DNA of 64,000 nucleotides from contig CM057226.1 of the NCBI GenBank assembly GCA_029891385.1, positions 9,851,225-9,915,224 on the forward strand, in the 5' to 3' direction. The notes under the pieces are model-generated. The model searched no databases and had not been told where the DNA came from. It saw nothing but the letters and a program-made list of their open reading frames with translations. Shown piece after piece: positions 34,441 through 46,810 of the stretch; the first letter of the stretch is position 1; each line of letters begins with the position of its first letter. Origin of the DNA: Erythroxylum novogranatense (lineage: Eukaryota > Streptophyta > Magnoliopsida > Malpighiales > Erythroxylaceae). The position numbers were made by a program, and so were the translations under genes.

Positions 34441-35683
34441 TGAAATTCAGAAACAGTTCTGTTGAACTTGGCTGCTAAAAGAAAAGCTGTAATGTCCCCA
34501 GAATTGGATCATGTGAGCTTTCTCCATAACATCTGAAAGGGAGAAGGTCAAAAAATGCCTGCAGGAGTATTGTCTGAAACACCATATAGGGGACAGTTCA
34601 ATCCAAGTGGCTTTTACCAGTAAATGAAGGCCACTGGAAGGTCTATAATCAAGGAAAAGTCTGGAGGTTCTGGAAGACTCAGTTTCTTTGTAGGAGGTGA
34701 AAAGATTGAGATTTTGATTGATTAGAATGTTTTAATTCTAATTCAACCTGTCATAGATTCACAGGCTTGATGTTCTGCAGCAAATCTATTTGTTGGAATT
34801 CACCAACTTACTTTTGATTCTCATGGATAGTTTTGAGGAGAGTTGAGAAGAAGCTAAATGAGTCTATATTCAGCTAAAGAATCATATTCAACTAAAAAGA
34901 TTAAACTTAAATAAAATCTTTATGTATCATTAAAGACTGAGATACCAAATTTTGGACAAGCGCATAAAGACTTTGATATCAACTTTTGGACAAGCATGAA
35001 AAGACATTGTTATTAAGGCAAAATAGATATTGGAGCTTATGGATAGAATGTTTGAAACTTAGTTTTAGGAAAGGTAGCAGAGTCAATCAGATTTAGATTA
35101 TTTTAAATTGATATTGTGTTTAAAAATTAAATTAAAATGATATCTATTTAAGCAATGCTTTAAAATTGAATCAATTGGTTTAATTTAACAGTCAAAATTT
35201 TCAATCAGCTAATGTTTTGATTTAATTTTTAACTATCTTGTTTGATTTACTTTGATAATTTATGTAATTAAAATCAATCAATTTATGAATTAATTGGTTA
35301 ATTTTATGAATCAAAATAAAATAATTAATTTTTATGTAGTAGTTTAATCTTAAATTAGATTTTAAATTTTTATGGATAAGAATAATTTTCTTTAATTATT
35401 TTTATTTTTATTTAATCTCTAGCAATTTTATATCAGTTAAATTTTTAAAATTTTAAACTTCATATTTTACTGATTTAATTTTGAATTATTTTTAAAATAT
35501 TAAATTTAAGAAAGAAGTTTGTTGAATCAACTCTTTAAACTTAAGTTTTATTTAAAGTAACTCGAAATCGACTTATTAAATTTGAACTATATAAACCTAA
35601 TTTAATTTATTAAGGTTGGTGAAGACACGATGTGATCAATTAAAATACTACAAGTCAAGTTTAACAAATTACTTGCCAAATCT
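34441..35683. other. Intergenic, AT-rich toward the tRNA
   Basis: 34,440-34,720 is less AT-rich and has short coding-like pieces (KRKAVMSPELDHVSF; KEKSGGSGRLSFFVGG) broken by stops, possibly a decayed gene fragment I do not recognise. 34,880-35,680 is AT-rich with no feature. Confidence 0.45.
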
Positions 35684-35723
35684 GTTGAGATGGCCGAGTT
35701 GGTCTAAGGCGCCAGATTAAGGT

Positions 35724-35756
<33 letters not shown>

Positions 35757-35764
35757 TCTCAACA
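35684..35764 (+). tRNA. tRNA-Leu (anticodon AAG)
   Basis: The 7-bp acceptor stem GTTGAGA pairs with TCTCAAC, followed by discriminator A. The A box is TGGCCGAGTTGG, the anticodon stem is CCAGA/TCTGG with loop TTAAGGT (anticodon AAG), there is a class II variable arm, and the B box is GGTTCAAATCC. A T-rich stretch from about 35,771 can end Pol III transcription. Length and pairing look functional, and no intron is present. Confidence 0.96.
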
Positions 35765-36039
35765 TACGAGTGATTTCTTCTTTTTTTCCTTCTATTCTAG
35801 CGCCTATTCACTTCTTCGATCTTCCAAGGATGAGGGAGGACACAAGAGCATATTGTTTTAGTCACCTTATAACATACGCTTATGTAATAATGTTGTGTAG
35901 TTAAACTATGGTCTGGTCTAGACAAGTGACTACTGGTTGCTCCTCAGGTGGCCATGACCGTTAGGTTTATAGCTACCTACAATTCAAACCACAAAAGCTC
36001 CCGGGAAAGTCACCCTCCTTTGCACAAACTCTCTTTGAC

Positions 36040-36947
36040 ATGGAGTGCTTGTTTGTTTCCATGCCAAAAATGAAGTATGCTAGTCATGTTTCTCCATCTT
36101 CTTCTCCACCAACACCACCATCTCCCCTTCCCGTCAGTGTTGGACCTGGCAACCAGAAGTACTCCTTCTCCCCATCTCCCTCTCCTTCCCCGCCGTTTTC
36201 ACCACCTCAGTCGAGCCAGACATCAGCCGAGAACCTCCCTCTTTTGCCTGAAAAGTTGGCCACTACTCCTGACGAAAACAGGGTCAGGTCAGCTTTCTCG
36301 TTGGATCAGCCTCCACCCATTGAATTGGAGGATTCCAAGAGTTCGTGCCTTCAAGACTTGTGAGTAATGCAGTATCTCCTTTTGCAGTCATTTGAATGTT
36401 GCTCATAGTTCCTCAGTTCAAACTAAAAGAATATGGAACTAATAATCTTATGTGTATATACATCCCTGAAAATGGAAATTGTTCTTGTGTTAAATCTATT
36501 TTGCTTCTGTTGGTGATGAGTCTTGTGTAAATCCTTAGAACATTGAACTATCAAACGCCCTGACGAGTTGCATCAGGCCTGGAATAACAAAGAACATTAA
36601 CGATCCTGGACAAAACCATATAGGTTACTCCTTTTTGACTGGTAGGTTTTGCTCGCATTTACTGTCAAAATACGTATACCAACCAGTCAAAGGCAATGGT
36701 GATAAAAGGTATTAGTGATCTGTCTCTCATTAACATGGTCATGGTTAAAATTTATGGTTATTAGACAAAAACACGTGAAGGTTTAGAGTTGCTTACTGAA
36801 ATGAAAAGGAACAGTATAGTTTTGAACTTGACTCCTGTGATGTGCATAGCAAAAATTGTATTATGCAATTTATACATTGTTTCTACTGCATGCAGGCTAG
36901 AGTGGTTCATACAGAGATGCTGCAATTGCTGTACTAAGCTTTCCTGA
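36040..36947 (+). CDS. Small Pro/Ser-rich protein with cysteine-rich tail, unknown function (2 exons)
   Basis: Exons 36,040-36,359 and 36,896-36,947 (CTT|gtgagt ... tgcag|GCTAGAG) give 123 residues. The N-terminus MECLFVSMPKMKYASHV is followed by Ser/Pro-rich tracts (SPSSSPPTPPSPLPV; FSPSPSPSPPFSPP), then LPLLPEKLATTPDENRVRSAF. The second exon supplies the C-terminus LEWFIQRCCNCCTKLS. The CCNCC cluster could be lipidated or bind metal (inference). Without splicing the frame would stop right after the donor; the fit of donor, acceptor and phase supports the two-exon model. ATGs at 36,061 and 36,070 are alternative starts. No domain is recognised. Confidence 0.7.
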
Positions 36948-37664
36948 ATCCAAGTACCGAAAAATCCATACCCGCAAGAGCTATTGATTGCTTGTTCATC
37001 ATTGAGAGGTCCATACATGATTTATTCTCTAACGAATTCACTGATCCTATTCAGCCATTGTAAAGATGTTCAACAGAAAAGAAAACTGAAGCTTCATTTT
37101 TGTTTTCCCTTTTTTATCAATGGCAATCAGAACAAAATGCTTTTTTCCCCCCTTTATCTGTTTTCCGATGTTCAGGCATTCGTGAAATGTAACTTAAATT
37201 GAAACAGGAGCCTTCAGAAACCTTAATATATTCAGGAATTACACATACTACCAATGAGAAAAAATGAGTGATTCCCAGACATCCCAAGGATTTGATTGAG
37301 CATTAGCAATGGAGTTGCACGATCAACTTTTTAAAGGGCAAGTCACTAGTTCATATCCTTCCAATTTTTACCGAACGATGGAAGCTAGACATAGCGCTCT
37401 ATATCCTGTAAAGAGAGTGTACAATCTTTCAGGTAAGAATATATTAAGCAAGATTATCTCCGAGCAGTGATTGGCACAACGCTCAATACAACTGACCACA
37501 TGCACGAATTTATTACTGTAGTGCTAAAGTTCCCAGTGATAAAGCCACGGTTGCCAACAGAATGCAAGTCTAACATTGCCAACCATCATATTTCATTAGC
37601 TCCACAAACATGGGGTACAAACAAAATTATGACAAAGAATAAACATCACGTTAACTCTTCAGAG
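36948..37664. other. Convergent 3' region between the small gene and MED8
   Basis: No coding signal; it should contain both 3' UTRs. Confidence 0.55.
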
Positions 37665-40600
37665 TTACTGTTGATTTTGGGGTCTCTGTTGTGTGAAATT
37701 TGGGTGACTTTGAGTTGCACTCTGAAGTGCAACCATATTGGGTTGCAAATTCTGAGCACTCGTTGGCATATTACTGAAGCCAGAACTAAGCTGCTGTTGC
37801 TGCTGTTGCTGTATAGGCATCATACTAGCAGGATTGGTAACTCCCATAGTGAACACTGCAAGCAAAAGGGCCAAATGTTTTAAGCTTGAAATGCTAATTT
37901 TGAACAAATGCAAGACAACCAGCTGATTTTTACCAAACAAGGGCTCATAAGAAGGGCATGTTTGTATTTAGCATTTTGAGAGGTTAAAAGATGGGTAACA
38001 ATAGAAAGCATGAAAGAATGTAAAAAACAAGAACAAGAGACGAAATTAAAAGAAATGAGAAACAAAAATGAGCTACTTTCATGCATCAGTCGGCAGAGGT
38101 GTAAGGAAAAGTTTCAGGGACAGTTCATACTTTGATCATTCAGAATTTGGGATGCTTGACTCCTTTGAGAATTTGTACCAGCTAATCCAAACTGCACAAC
38201 GGATGAAATATGATAAAATCAATCGTTAGAAAGTTAATAGCTCTCTACTTAATTCTTATATTTCCAGTGTGGATCAAACTGCATGATCAGTTATTCCAGG
38301 ATTACTGTCCTTAAAGTCGCTGACACAAGTGATATTTTTAATTAACAGTTTGCTTTCCTTTTCTTATATTGAAGATTACCATCATACATCTAAACACAAA
38401 GCAGTTATGGATATTATTTAATTTTGTTCTGTGTAGAAACATAATGGTCAATTACCTGCATTCGAGCCCCAAGTGGCTGCGATGACATTGTAGCTGACAT
38501 GTTTGGAATCTAAATTTGGCAAACAAAACAAGATTATAAGGACAACATGCATCTAAAAGAAAACAATATGCATCGCTGAAAACAACAAGAAAGGAATGAA
38601 CCTAAGACAATGATGCAAAAGAATAAAGTGATGTAAGAACAGACATTTGGATCGATTAACCATAACAAAATATCATACCATTTGAGTATTTGGTGAACCC
38701 TGAGCAGCAGTAAACAGTGCACTATTGGCAGAACCAGAGAACTGACTCAAATGGCGATTTAGTTGGCTTCCTTGGTTAAGTTGGCTTTGACCCATGCCAT
38801 GATGAACATGTCCAGAAGGCAACTGCCTACCCTGAAACTGCTGATGCGCCAGTGGCTGAGAGAATTGCATCTGATGTTGTCCATGTAACTGGTGAAAAAA
38901 TAGTTTCCAAAAAAGCAATCTTTATGAAGAAAAATAGAAACAGAATTTTAGCAATAATCACGAAAAGCTAAGACATGGTTACCGGTTGAAATTTCTGTTG
39001 ACCTTGTTGCTGCAAATCATGTAGTTGCGGCAGCTGGTTCTGCACAAAGTTGTAACATGTTAGTTGATGACCAACAATTTAGAACTCAAATTAAGAAGGG
39101 CATACAAAATTGAGAGCCACTGTTAACACATTGCAAGAAAGAAATCATTCAAGTAATTGCCACTCACTGGTAGGTGGTAACTTAGTCAAGTTAAATTAAA
39201 CAGCAGATAGTTCTGGTCAAGTTAAACTGAAGAGCAATCTCCATGCAAATAGATCAAGAGATTGGCAGAAAAGTTGCCAAGTTAAACTTAACAGCAATCT
39301 CCATGCAAATAGATCAAGAGATTGCCATAAAAGTTGTAAATCTCAATGAGATGCAGAAAGTTCTGTACAGTTTAGCATGAAACTCCTGGTATTTTTTATC
39401 TAAGAAACTTCACCATGAACTAAAAGAGCAACTGAGATATCAAATTGATGCCTTCCAAAATCAATTCTTCTTATTTAACTATTAGAAAGAGAAAGGTTGA
39501 ATTCTCTTTAACCACTAATTGAACGCCAATTATTTTTAGGTGGCTTAAGAGAAATGGTTTGGTTGAGTTAGTTATTTCCACCTATATTAGCTTCAATCAA
39601 TTTCATGATTTTCAGAAATGAAGCAGTAGAAACCATACCTGTCCTAAACTTTGCATTGAAGACTGCCTGAATTGTTGCTGAGCAAGAAATTGCTGTTGAT
39701 GTGGAGGTAATTGCATCATCTTTTGCCTTTGCTGCTGCTGCTGTTGGTGTTGTTGTTGATGTTGTGTCTGTTGTTGCGGGGAAGGGGTGTTCATCATGGT
39801 TGCACCAGACCTAGGTGAATTGGCATATGGCAGAGGGGATGTTGTTGTGTTGTCAAATGATGTAGCACTTGTAGCAGTAGCAGGAGATGCTGCAGATCTT
39901 CCCAAAGGTGGTGTTCCAGAAGCCTGTTTAACAAAATATTTGGATTAAATTGGATATCAAAATCATGATAAACTCAGTCCAACACTCAACAATCAACATG
40001 TGAATTAAATATAACTTCAAAAGAACAAAGATTAATGTCACATGTTTTAACTGTTTGTTTATGTCCTCATAACTTTAGGCCTTACAATGGGTAATAGTTC
40101 AAGAACTATTTCACTGCTTAATCATTCAGAATACCACATAAACAAGCTATGGGCTGTTTAGGATTATAACAAATTGGAACACAAAAATAAAAGGAAGATT
40201 AAATAGTAGAATTTGATTAAAAAAATTTGGATTGCTTCACTTGACGAGAAAGTCAGGTGTTTAACTAGGAAAATTTTGCGTGATATAACTTCGTAAACAC
40301 CGCTGTTTATAAAACTTATATAATTACAAAGCATATGTGCATGCTAACCCAAAATTTAACAATTAACTTGACATATAAGATTGTACTAATGCCAATTTAA
40401 CCTGTAACAAAGACCCATGATTAGCCATGCTGTTTGATGAAAGAGGTGGAGTGCTTTTCATGTACATCCCTGTAAGAGAGAAAGAGAATGCTCAGAGAAC
40501 TCTTTTGCTATAATTGCATATCTTCCACTAAGAAAACATGAAAAAAATCATTTCCTGCAGAAGAGTTGAATCTACCAGAAGAATCAGAAAAAACATGTGA

Positions 40601-42325
40601 TCCATCACCAACAGTCAATACATCTGCCAGATGCACTGGAAGTCCAGATGTGATCTGCCTTTGATCTGCAGGTATTCTTAGGCCTGCATGTATATGAATT
40701 GATGTTAAATCGTTAGTGAATGCCTGCTTGAGGAAACTACTAGTAGTTCACACTTCACAAGAATTTGTGGTAAAAAAATCTGAATGAAGTCATAATAAAA
40801 CTATAAACTTAGTACTGCATTAAGAATTAAATCTGAACAAAGCTCCAATAATTGTCAGTTAAGGGCTTCTCAAGAAAGTTAAAAATTAGGAAATTCCAAT
40901 TTCATCTTTGATGAAAGAAGCAAGAAACTACCAAAATATAGGAATGATTCAATGAATCCAACTGATAAGGTTAAAAACCACAATTATCACCCTTAGAAGG
41001 CTAAATCAATCATGAGAGAGAAGAAGAAAAAAATTCAGACAGTAAGATTAGACTTAGCAGATTGGCTTTCTGGATTTGAGAAAGATTGAGATGTTATAAT
41101 AACAAGTTAAAAGAGCAAGAATGTGACACAAGCCAAACAATTATTCAAGCCAATCTACCACAAATATAAGCAAAAGTTTCCAGACCACTGACGTCATAGA
41201 CCACAACCTTCACCAAAGTTCACAGCAGTTCTAAGCAAATTCTCTTGTTCTTGAATTTTTGCAGCCTGAACCTTGTCCACAGTTGGAAGAATCGGAGGTC
41301 CTTGACGTGTACCAAATTGATAGGCTTTACGTGTATCAGCTAATACTTTTTCAGCACTTTCACAGGCAGCTGCAATCGTATCAATTCTGGCCTGTAAATA
41401 AGAAACAAACCCCCTGAACACCAGAAATCTATAGAATATGCTGCAGGTACACTTAAGTCTATCTCACCTTTAACTTCTCAACTTGTGTGGCTATTGGCAG
41501 GCTTTGCATCCCCTGAAGCAACTGCTCCCTTTTTGAATTGTCATCCAGTTCCATTTCAGGCAATAATTTCGATGACAGCATAACTGGCAATACTGCAGCA
41601 AGATGAGAATACAGTAATTTAGTTTTCATTTAAAAAATTTTCAATTGCCAGGAAAACTTATCCGTCTTTATTAGTAGTCAGTTGTGTTCATTATTCAGGA
41701 CTCACTTCTTTGAAAGGTTTCCTTCAGAAAAGTTTGGAGCATTACGTTACGCAGATATACAACACTAATGAAACTATGGTCTCTAAAACACTAAATTTTA
41801 TTGCACAGAATATGCCTTCAGAAACAAGTCGTAAGAATAGAAAGCAATACATACTTGTAGCATTTTCTGCGTTGACATTCTTTGGATGCACCACAAATGC
41901 CTTTGAAACCTTCTTAATCTCATCCACTATGTTGAAAAGCTCAAGGTTCACCATGGAGTATTGACTTAATATATCTTGCCTGGTGCACAAAAACAAAAAC
42001 TTTCAAAACTCTACTAAACGAAGTCACAAGTTGCAAATCAAAAGGATATACTACCACCCATGGATCCTTGTCATCGATAACTTAAAAGATTAAAACTTTA
42101 CTATCACAATAACCATTTAGTATTGGTTCGAGTATAAGCTTCCAAGTCTTCAAGAATCCGAGAGATGGCTTTGAAAAGACTGATGGCTCTAGTCTTGACC
42201 GCTTCCAAATTCAGCTGCTGTTGCAGAGCGGGGTTCAGCCTCTCAGCCACCACCTGCGGTGGTTGTTGTTGTTGTTGGTTTTGGAGCTGGGTCTGGTCTG
42301 GCATCACTCCCTCCATTGCAGCCAT
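37665..42325 (-). CDS. MED8: Mediator of RNA polymerase II transcription subunit 8, 12 exons
   Basis: Exons, 5' to 3': 42,325-42,114; 41,979-41,855; 41,592-41,468; 41,391-41,208; 40,683-40,576; 40,469-40,402; 39,923-39,639; 39,039-38,983; 38,888-38,679; 38,509-38,456; 38,191-38,131; 37,855-37,665. All phases agree and give 559 residues, near the plant MED8 length. MED8 is a head-module subunit linking Mediator to the Pol II machinery; in Arabidopsis it affects defence and flowering. The conserved head domain lies in the first four exons (AERLNPALQQQLNLEAVKTR, WQDILSQYSMVNLELFNIV, AFVVHPKNVNA, ADTRKAYQFGTRQGP). The rest is Gln-rich (QQQTQHQQQHQQQQQQR near 325) and low-complexity, as in other plant MED8 proteins. 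ATG 42,325 gives MAAMEGVMPDQ. The 5' end faces CDKC. Confidence 0.95.
39216..39335. repeat. 60-bp tandem duplication in MED8 intron 7
   Basis: CAATCTCCATGCAAATAGAT recurs at 39,235 and 39,295 with similar flanks (AGTTAAACT... and AAAAGTTG). It lies between exons 7 and 8. Confidence 0.88.
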
Positions 42326-42981
42326 TGATTTATTCTTCAAGATTCGATCTTTCTTGCGTTAAAGAGACCGAGAGAGAGTTCTTCAAGAGCACTAGTCTGA
42401 TCTTCTTGTGGGCTGAGATGGAAACAGGTCCGTTATGGGGCTTGGGGTAGAAGAGGGAAATACTTAAGAACTATGTCCTTGTGACCAATTGTTTGTTTTT
42501 TTTTTTGTTACGGGGCGTTATTGGCAATTTGAAGTGGAAAAGAGGAAAAAAGAATCTTACTTTAAACGACGGACTATTGGACATAAAACGGCGATGCTAT
42601 ATTGGTTCTGACAATAGATTTTGGGATTTCCTGGTCAAAACCACAAAACCCTAATTCTCTCTCAATCCCACTCTGTAAATTCATTTGAATCTGAGTCTTT
42701 CTTCTTTGTTTCTACCTTGGGATTCAAGAGCTGGAGGCCCATTCTCACACTGTAAGCAAAACCAGATTCAATTATCGATATTTCTGTATCAATTTGGGTT
42801 TAATTTTTCGTTTTCAATTGTGTGAAACTATGTTTGAAAATTATGTTTAAATTTTTTTTAGGAAATTTGTGATTCTGTGTAATTGTTGCTAGTTGGTTGA
42901 CGAAGATATAGAAAAAAGTAACGTGATTGGTCGCAAAGTCGCAGAAATTCAAAGGAAGAAGGGGTTACGGTGTATAAAACC
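42326..42981. promoter_or_regulatory. Shared MED8-CDKC divergent promoter region
   Basis: 656 bp separate the two start codons. A telo-box AAACCCTAA lies at 42,646-42,654, a motif common near transcription starts of plant housekeeping genes. On the CDKC side a donor-like ACTGTAAGC at about 42,750 and acceptors near 42,862 or 42,950 suggest a 5' UTR intron. Confidence 0.6.
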
Positions 42982-45900
42982 ATGGCCATAGCGGCTCCTG
43001 GGCAGCTTAATTTGAACGAATCGCCTTCTTGGGGGTCGAGAAGCGTGGATTGTTTCGAGAAATTGGAACAGATTGGTGAGGGTACTTACGGGTAGGTTCA
43101 TTTACTCCTTTTTCTCTTTGTTTCTTGTCTTGGCTATTTCTTTCTTTCTCGTGATTACTTTTCCTTAAGCATGTGACTATTGGTTATCTGTTCAATTTGG
43201 CAAAGTGTGTGTCACGAAAATGATGCAAAAGGTTTCTCAGTGTGTCTCTCTTTGTTGATTTATTGCTCTTGATTGGTTATCCTTGTTATTTACTTCTCTG
43301 TAGGTTTTCTAATGCTATCAACCTTTAGCAATTGCTGCATGTTTGTTCAATAAGAGAAATTGATTTACTTTCTTTATGTTTGGTTTGTTTTATGATTGTT
43401 TATGGGGCTTGAACATTTATTAAAATGAACCACAATGGGACAGTGAAGTTGAGTAATCCGCAAATCCATTTCTCGCCTTCAATCTAAATGTAGAGCATAT
43501 AACTGTTGTGATTCTACTGAGGAATTATTTTTGGAGCTTGCAACCTTTTGAATTGCAACTTGCTTTTCTGTTCTAGAATTTGTTCCTTTATGAATGTTAG
43601 CTACGACAGAATGGGCTTGGTTATGCTTTTTGGTTGTGTTCTCCTCTTGCAGGCAAGTCTACATGGCCAAAGAGATCAAAACTGGAGAAATAGTTGCCTT
43701 AAAGAAAATAAGAATGGACAATGAAAGAGAAGGGGTACCACCTTCTACGTTCTTTCTCATTAGACTTGTTTGATGCATCAGTCAGCCTTTTTTCATGTTT
43801 TAGAAAAATAATTATAATGTAGCTGTTGCTATTTTTCACATATTATATTGCTTAATTATCACAATGTTGATTGCAAACTGTGAGAAAGCAAATTGGAATT
43901 ATACTTTCTTTAACCTGTATGATTGAAGTGAACGAATGGTTTGTTGATAAGATGCCTCACATTTGCTGCAGTTTCCTATAACAGCAATACGTGAAATCAA
44001 AATTCTAAAGAAGCTGCATCACGAGAATGTAATTAAATTGAAAGAGATTGTGACATCCCCAGGTAGAGTTGTGGAACCAATATATTCGCACTCGGGCTTA
44101 CATACATACACATATATCTGGATATGAATTTCTTTATTCATTAATCTCTATCAATGCTGTTTAGATTCTTAAAGTTTTTCGGAATATTTTTCAGGTCCTG
44201 AGAAGGATGACCAGGGGAAACCAGGCAAGTGCTTTTTACATATACTTTTTTTTTTTTATTGACAGCCATTGTCTTATTTAAGATATAGTTTGTGGTTGTG
44301 AACATGTTCAGTGCATTCTACAGGAGTTAGTTTTGTTGTTGGTTTTCTTATGTGGAAGGTTGGTCACTGATTGACTATATTGTTATCGGTTGTAGATGGA
44401 AACAAGTACAAGGGTGGTATTTACATGGTATTTGAGTACATGGACCATGATTTGACAGGTCTTGCTGATCGTCCTGGGATGAGATTTTCAGTTCCTCAAA
44501 TCAAGGTAATGAAGAAAGAATGGAACTAATTCTTTGTATCTGATCACTCAGTTCGCAATGACTAATTTTGATGACCAACCAGTCCTCTGACTTCATACCC
44601 TGTCCTGCTTCTTTTATTTTAGTGTTACATGAGGCAGCTTTTGACAGGGCTTCATTATTGTCACGTAAATCAAGTACTCCATCGTGATATTAAAGGTTGT
44701 TAAAAGAATAAAATCCATTTGGTATTGGATGGTTTCCACATCATGAGGCCTAGGTAGTGATTTGAATTTTCTCTACAGGGTCTAATCTTCTTATAGACAA
44801 TGAGGGTAATCTGAAGCTTGCAGATTTTGGGCTTGCACGATCCTTTTCAGCTGATCACACTGGAAACCTTACTAATCGCGTCATTACATTATGGTACAGG
44901 TGAACCCTTACATCTTCTGCAGTGAGTATTTGAGCTTGGATTGCTTGACTAATTCATTTTCCCTAGGGATTTATACTTCAATTTCTACATTTGTTGAACA
45001 TCAAAAAGATCAAGATTGTTCTATTTTGAGCAGACCTCCAGAGTTGCTTCTTGGGGCAACCAAATATGGTCCTGCTGTTGATATGTGGTCGGTTGGTTGT
45101 ATTTTTGCTGAACTTTTGCATGGGAAACCAATTTTTCCTGGAAAAGATGAGGCAAGTTACTCCTTTCTCATAGATTATAATATTTCACCAATCAAGTTAC
45201 TCCTTTCTCATAGATATAATTATTTCAGTAATCAAGAATGAGCTATTCTTCGTTAGTGTGACTTCTTGAATCACAAGTCTTAAAAACACAGGTTAATGGG
45301 AAACTTAAAGAGGTGACTATGGATGTTATTGTACAGATCTATGAAAAATAAAGTTACTTCTATCTTATTGTTTGCATATATTGCATTAGCTCTATGTGCA
45401 TGTGTGGGCCTTACTTTTTCATGTATTGTAACAAGCAATTCCATCTATGAATTCTGTAGCCTGAACAATTGAATAAAATTTTTGAGCTTTGTGGAGCCCC
45501 GGATGAGGTTAACTGGCCCGGGGTTTCAAAGATTCCGTGGTATAACAATTTCAAGCCATCGAGGCCAATGAAGAGACGGCTCAGAGAGGTTTTTAGACAG
45601 TGAGTAACTCAACTTGTACTAGAAATTTGATTAAATTTGGGTGCCAGAAAAAAATGATTGAATGTATATCCAATGGCTATTCTTATCTTGGATATTTTTT
45701 TGGTCCTTTTCCCCTTCAATAGCTTTGACCGTCATGCTTTGGAATTATTGGAGAGAATGCTGACCCTTGATCCCTCACAGGTACCATTGCATAAGATCCT
45801 GCTCTCACCATTTGCTTTAGTGTGTTCATGTGCTTCGGAGCATCAATCTATGATTAGACCTAATGTTTTGATATCTGAATCCTGTTTTTGTTTAATTGAT

Positions 45901-46810
45901 CATATAAACTGCATTTCCTCAACTGTAGACCAATAATGAAATATTAAAACGCGAACCCATAAATGCAGTGCCTGGAATGCTACTAGAGTTTCTATTGTTT
46001 TTCTTTTGCAAATAATATTTATGATCTTCAGGCTCTTGGAACTCATCTGTTGTTTTTGGTATACTGCATGTCTCATTCATGTTATTATCTTGAAATAGAG
46101 AATATCAGCCAAGGATGCATTGGATGCTGAATATTTCTGGACTGATCCATTACCCTGTGACCCCAAGAGGTTTCTCTCTTCCTAGATCTTGTTCTGTAGT
46201 ACAATATGATATTTGTGAACTGTGGCCTACTAGAGCTACGATGTGTTTTTGACCTTTGTTTCTTATATTTTTTAGTTTACCCAAATATGAATCATCACAT
46301 GAGTTCCAAACAAAGAAAAAGCGCCAGCAACAAAGGCAGCACGAAGAAAATGCAAAACGCCAAAAACTGCAGCATCCACAGCCGCATAGCCGCTTGCCAC
46401 CCATTCAACAATCTGGGCAGGCTCGTCCTAATATGAGATCAGGGCTCAATCAGCCAATGCATGGTTCCCAGCCTCCAGTTGCTGCAGGTCCTAACCATCA
46501 CTATGGGAAGCCCCGTGGACCTCCTGGTGGGCCAGGCAGGTATCCGAGTGGAACAAGTGGAGGATACAATCATCCAAATCGTGGGGGTCAAGGTGCTGGA
46601 GGAGGAGGAGGGTATGGGAGTGGACCATATCCTCCACAGGGACGTGCCCCACCTTATGGCTCAAGTGGACCTCCTCGTGGTGGAGGCAGCGGATATGGGG
46701 TTGGTGCTCCAAATTATCCTCAAACTGGTCCTTACAGTGGCTCTGCCGCTGGTCGGGGCTCTAACATGATGGGTGGAAACCGTAATCAACAGTATGGTTG
46801 GCAGCAATAG
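42982..46810 (+). CDS. CDKC: Cyclin-dependent kinase C (CDKC, CDK9/P-TEFb-like), 12 exons
   Basis: Exons: 42,982-43,091; 43,653-43,734; 43,972-44,062; 44,195-44,224; 44,396-44,505; 44,623-44,695; 44,779-44,899; 45,034-45,151; 45,460-45,599; 45,723-45,780; 46,099-46,169; 46,276-46,810; 512 residues. CDKC with cyclin T phosphorylates the Pol II C-terminal domain and promotes elongation in the nucleus. Visible motifs are the glycine loop IGEGTYG (31-37), Lys54, PITAIRE (66-72, the CDKC signature), HRDIKGSN (Asp163), DFG (181-183), T-loop Thr197 in [14 protein letters not shown], and [13 protein letters not shown]. After the kinase domain come the CDKC-typical [15 protein letters not shown] and a Gly/Pro/Gln-rich tail to QYGWQQ. 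Introns 4 and 8 use GC-AG ends (AG|gcaagt), required to keep frame. Which CDKC paralogue it is cannot be told. Confidence 0.96.
45153..45235 (+). repeat. 41-bp direct duplication at the start of CDKC intron 8
   Basis: CAAGTTACTCCTTTCTCATA occurs at 45,153 and again at about 45,194. The first copy includes the GC 5' splice site; the second lacks a usable AG|GC context. Confidence 0.85.

Noticed and set aside
42326..42340. MED8 N-terminal extension KNKS
   Set aside because: It would need a TTG start; ATG 42,325 fits plant MED8 proteins.
45152..45180. GT donor at CAA|GTTACT in CDKC intron 8
   Set aside because: Joining it to the next exon creates an immediate stop; the GC donor keeps the conserved kinase sequence.
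46456..46810. Separate genes in other frames over the CDKC tail
   Set aside because: These are by-products of the Gly/Pro-rich coding sequence of the last exon.
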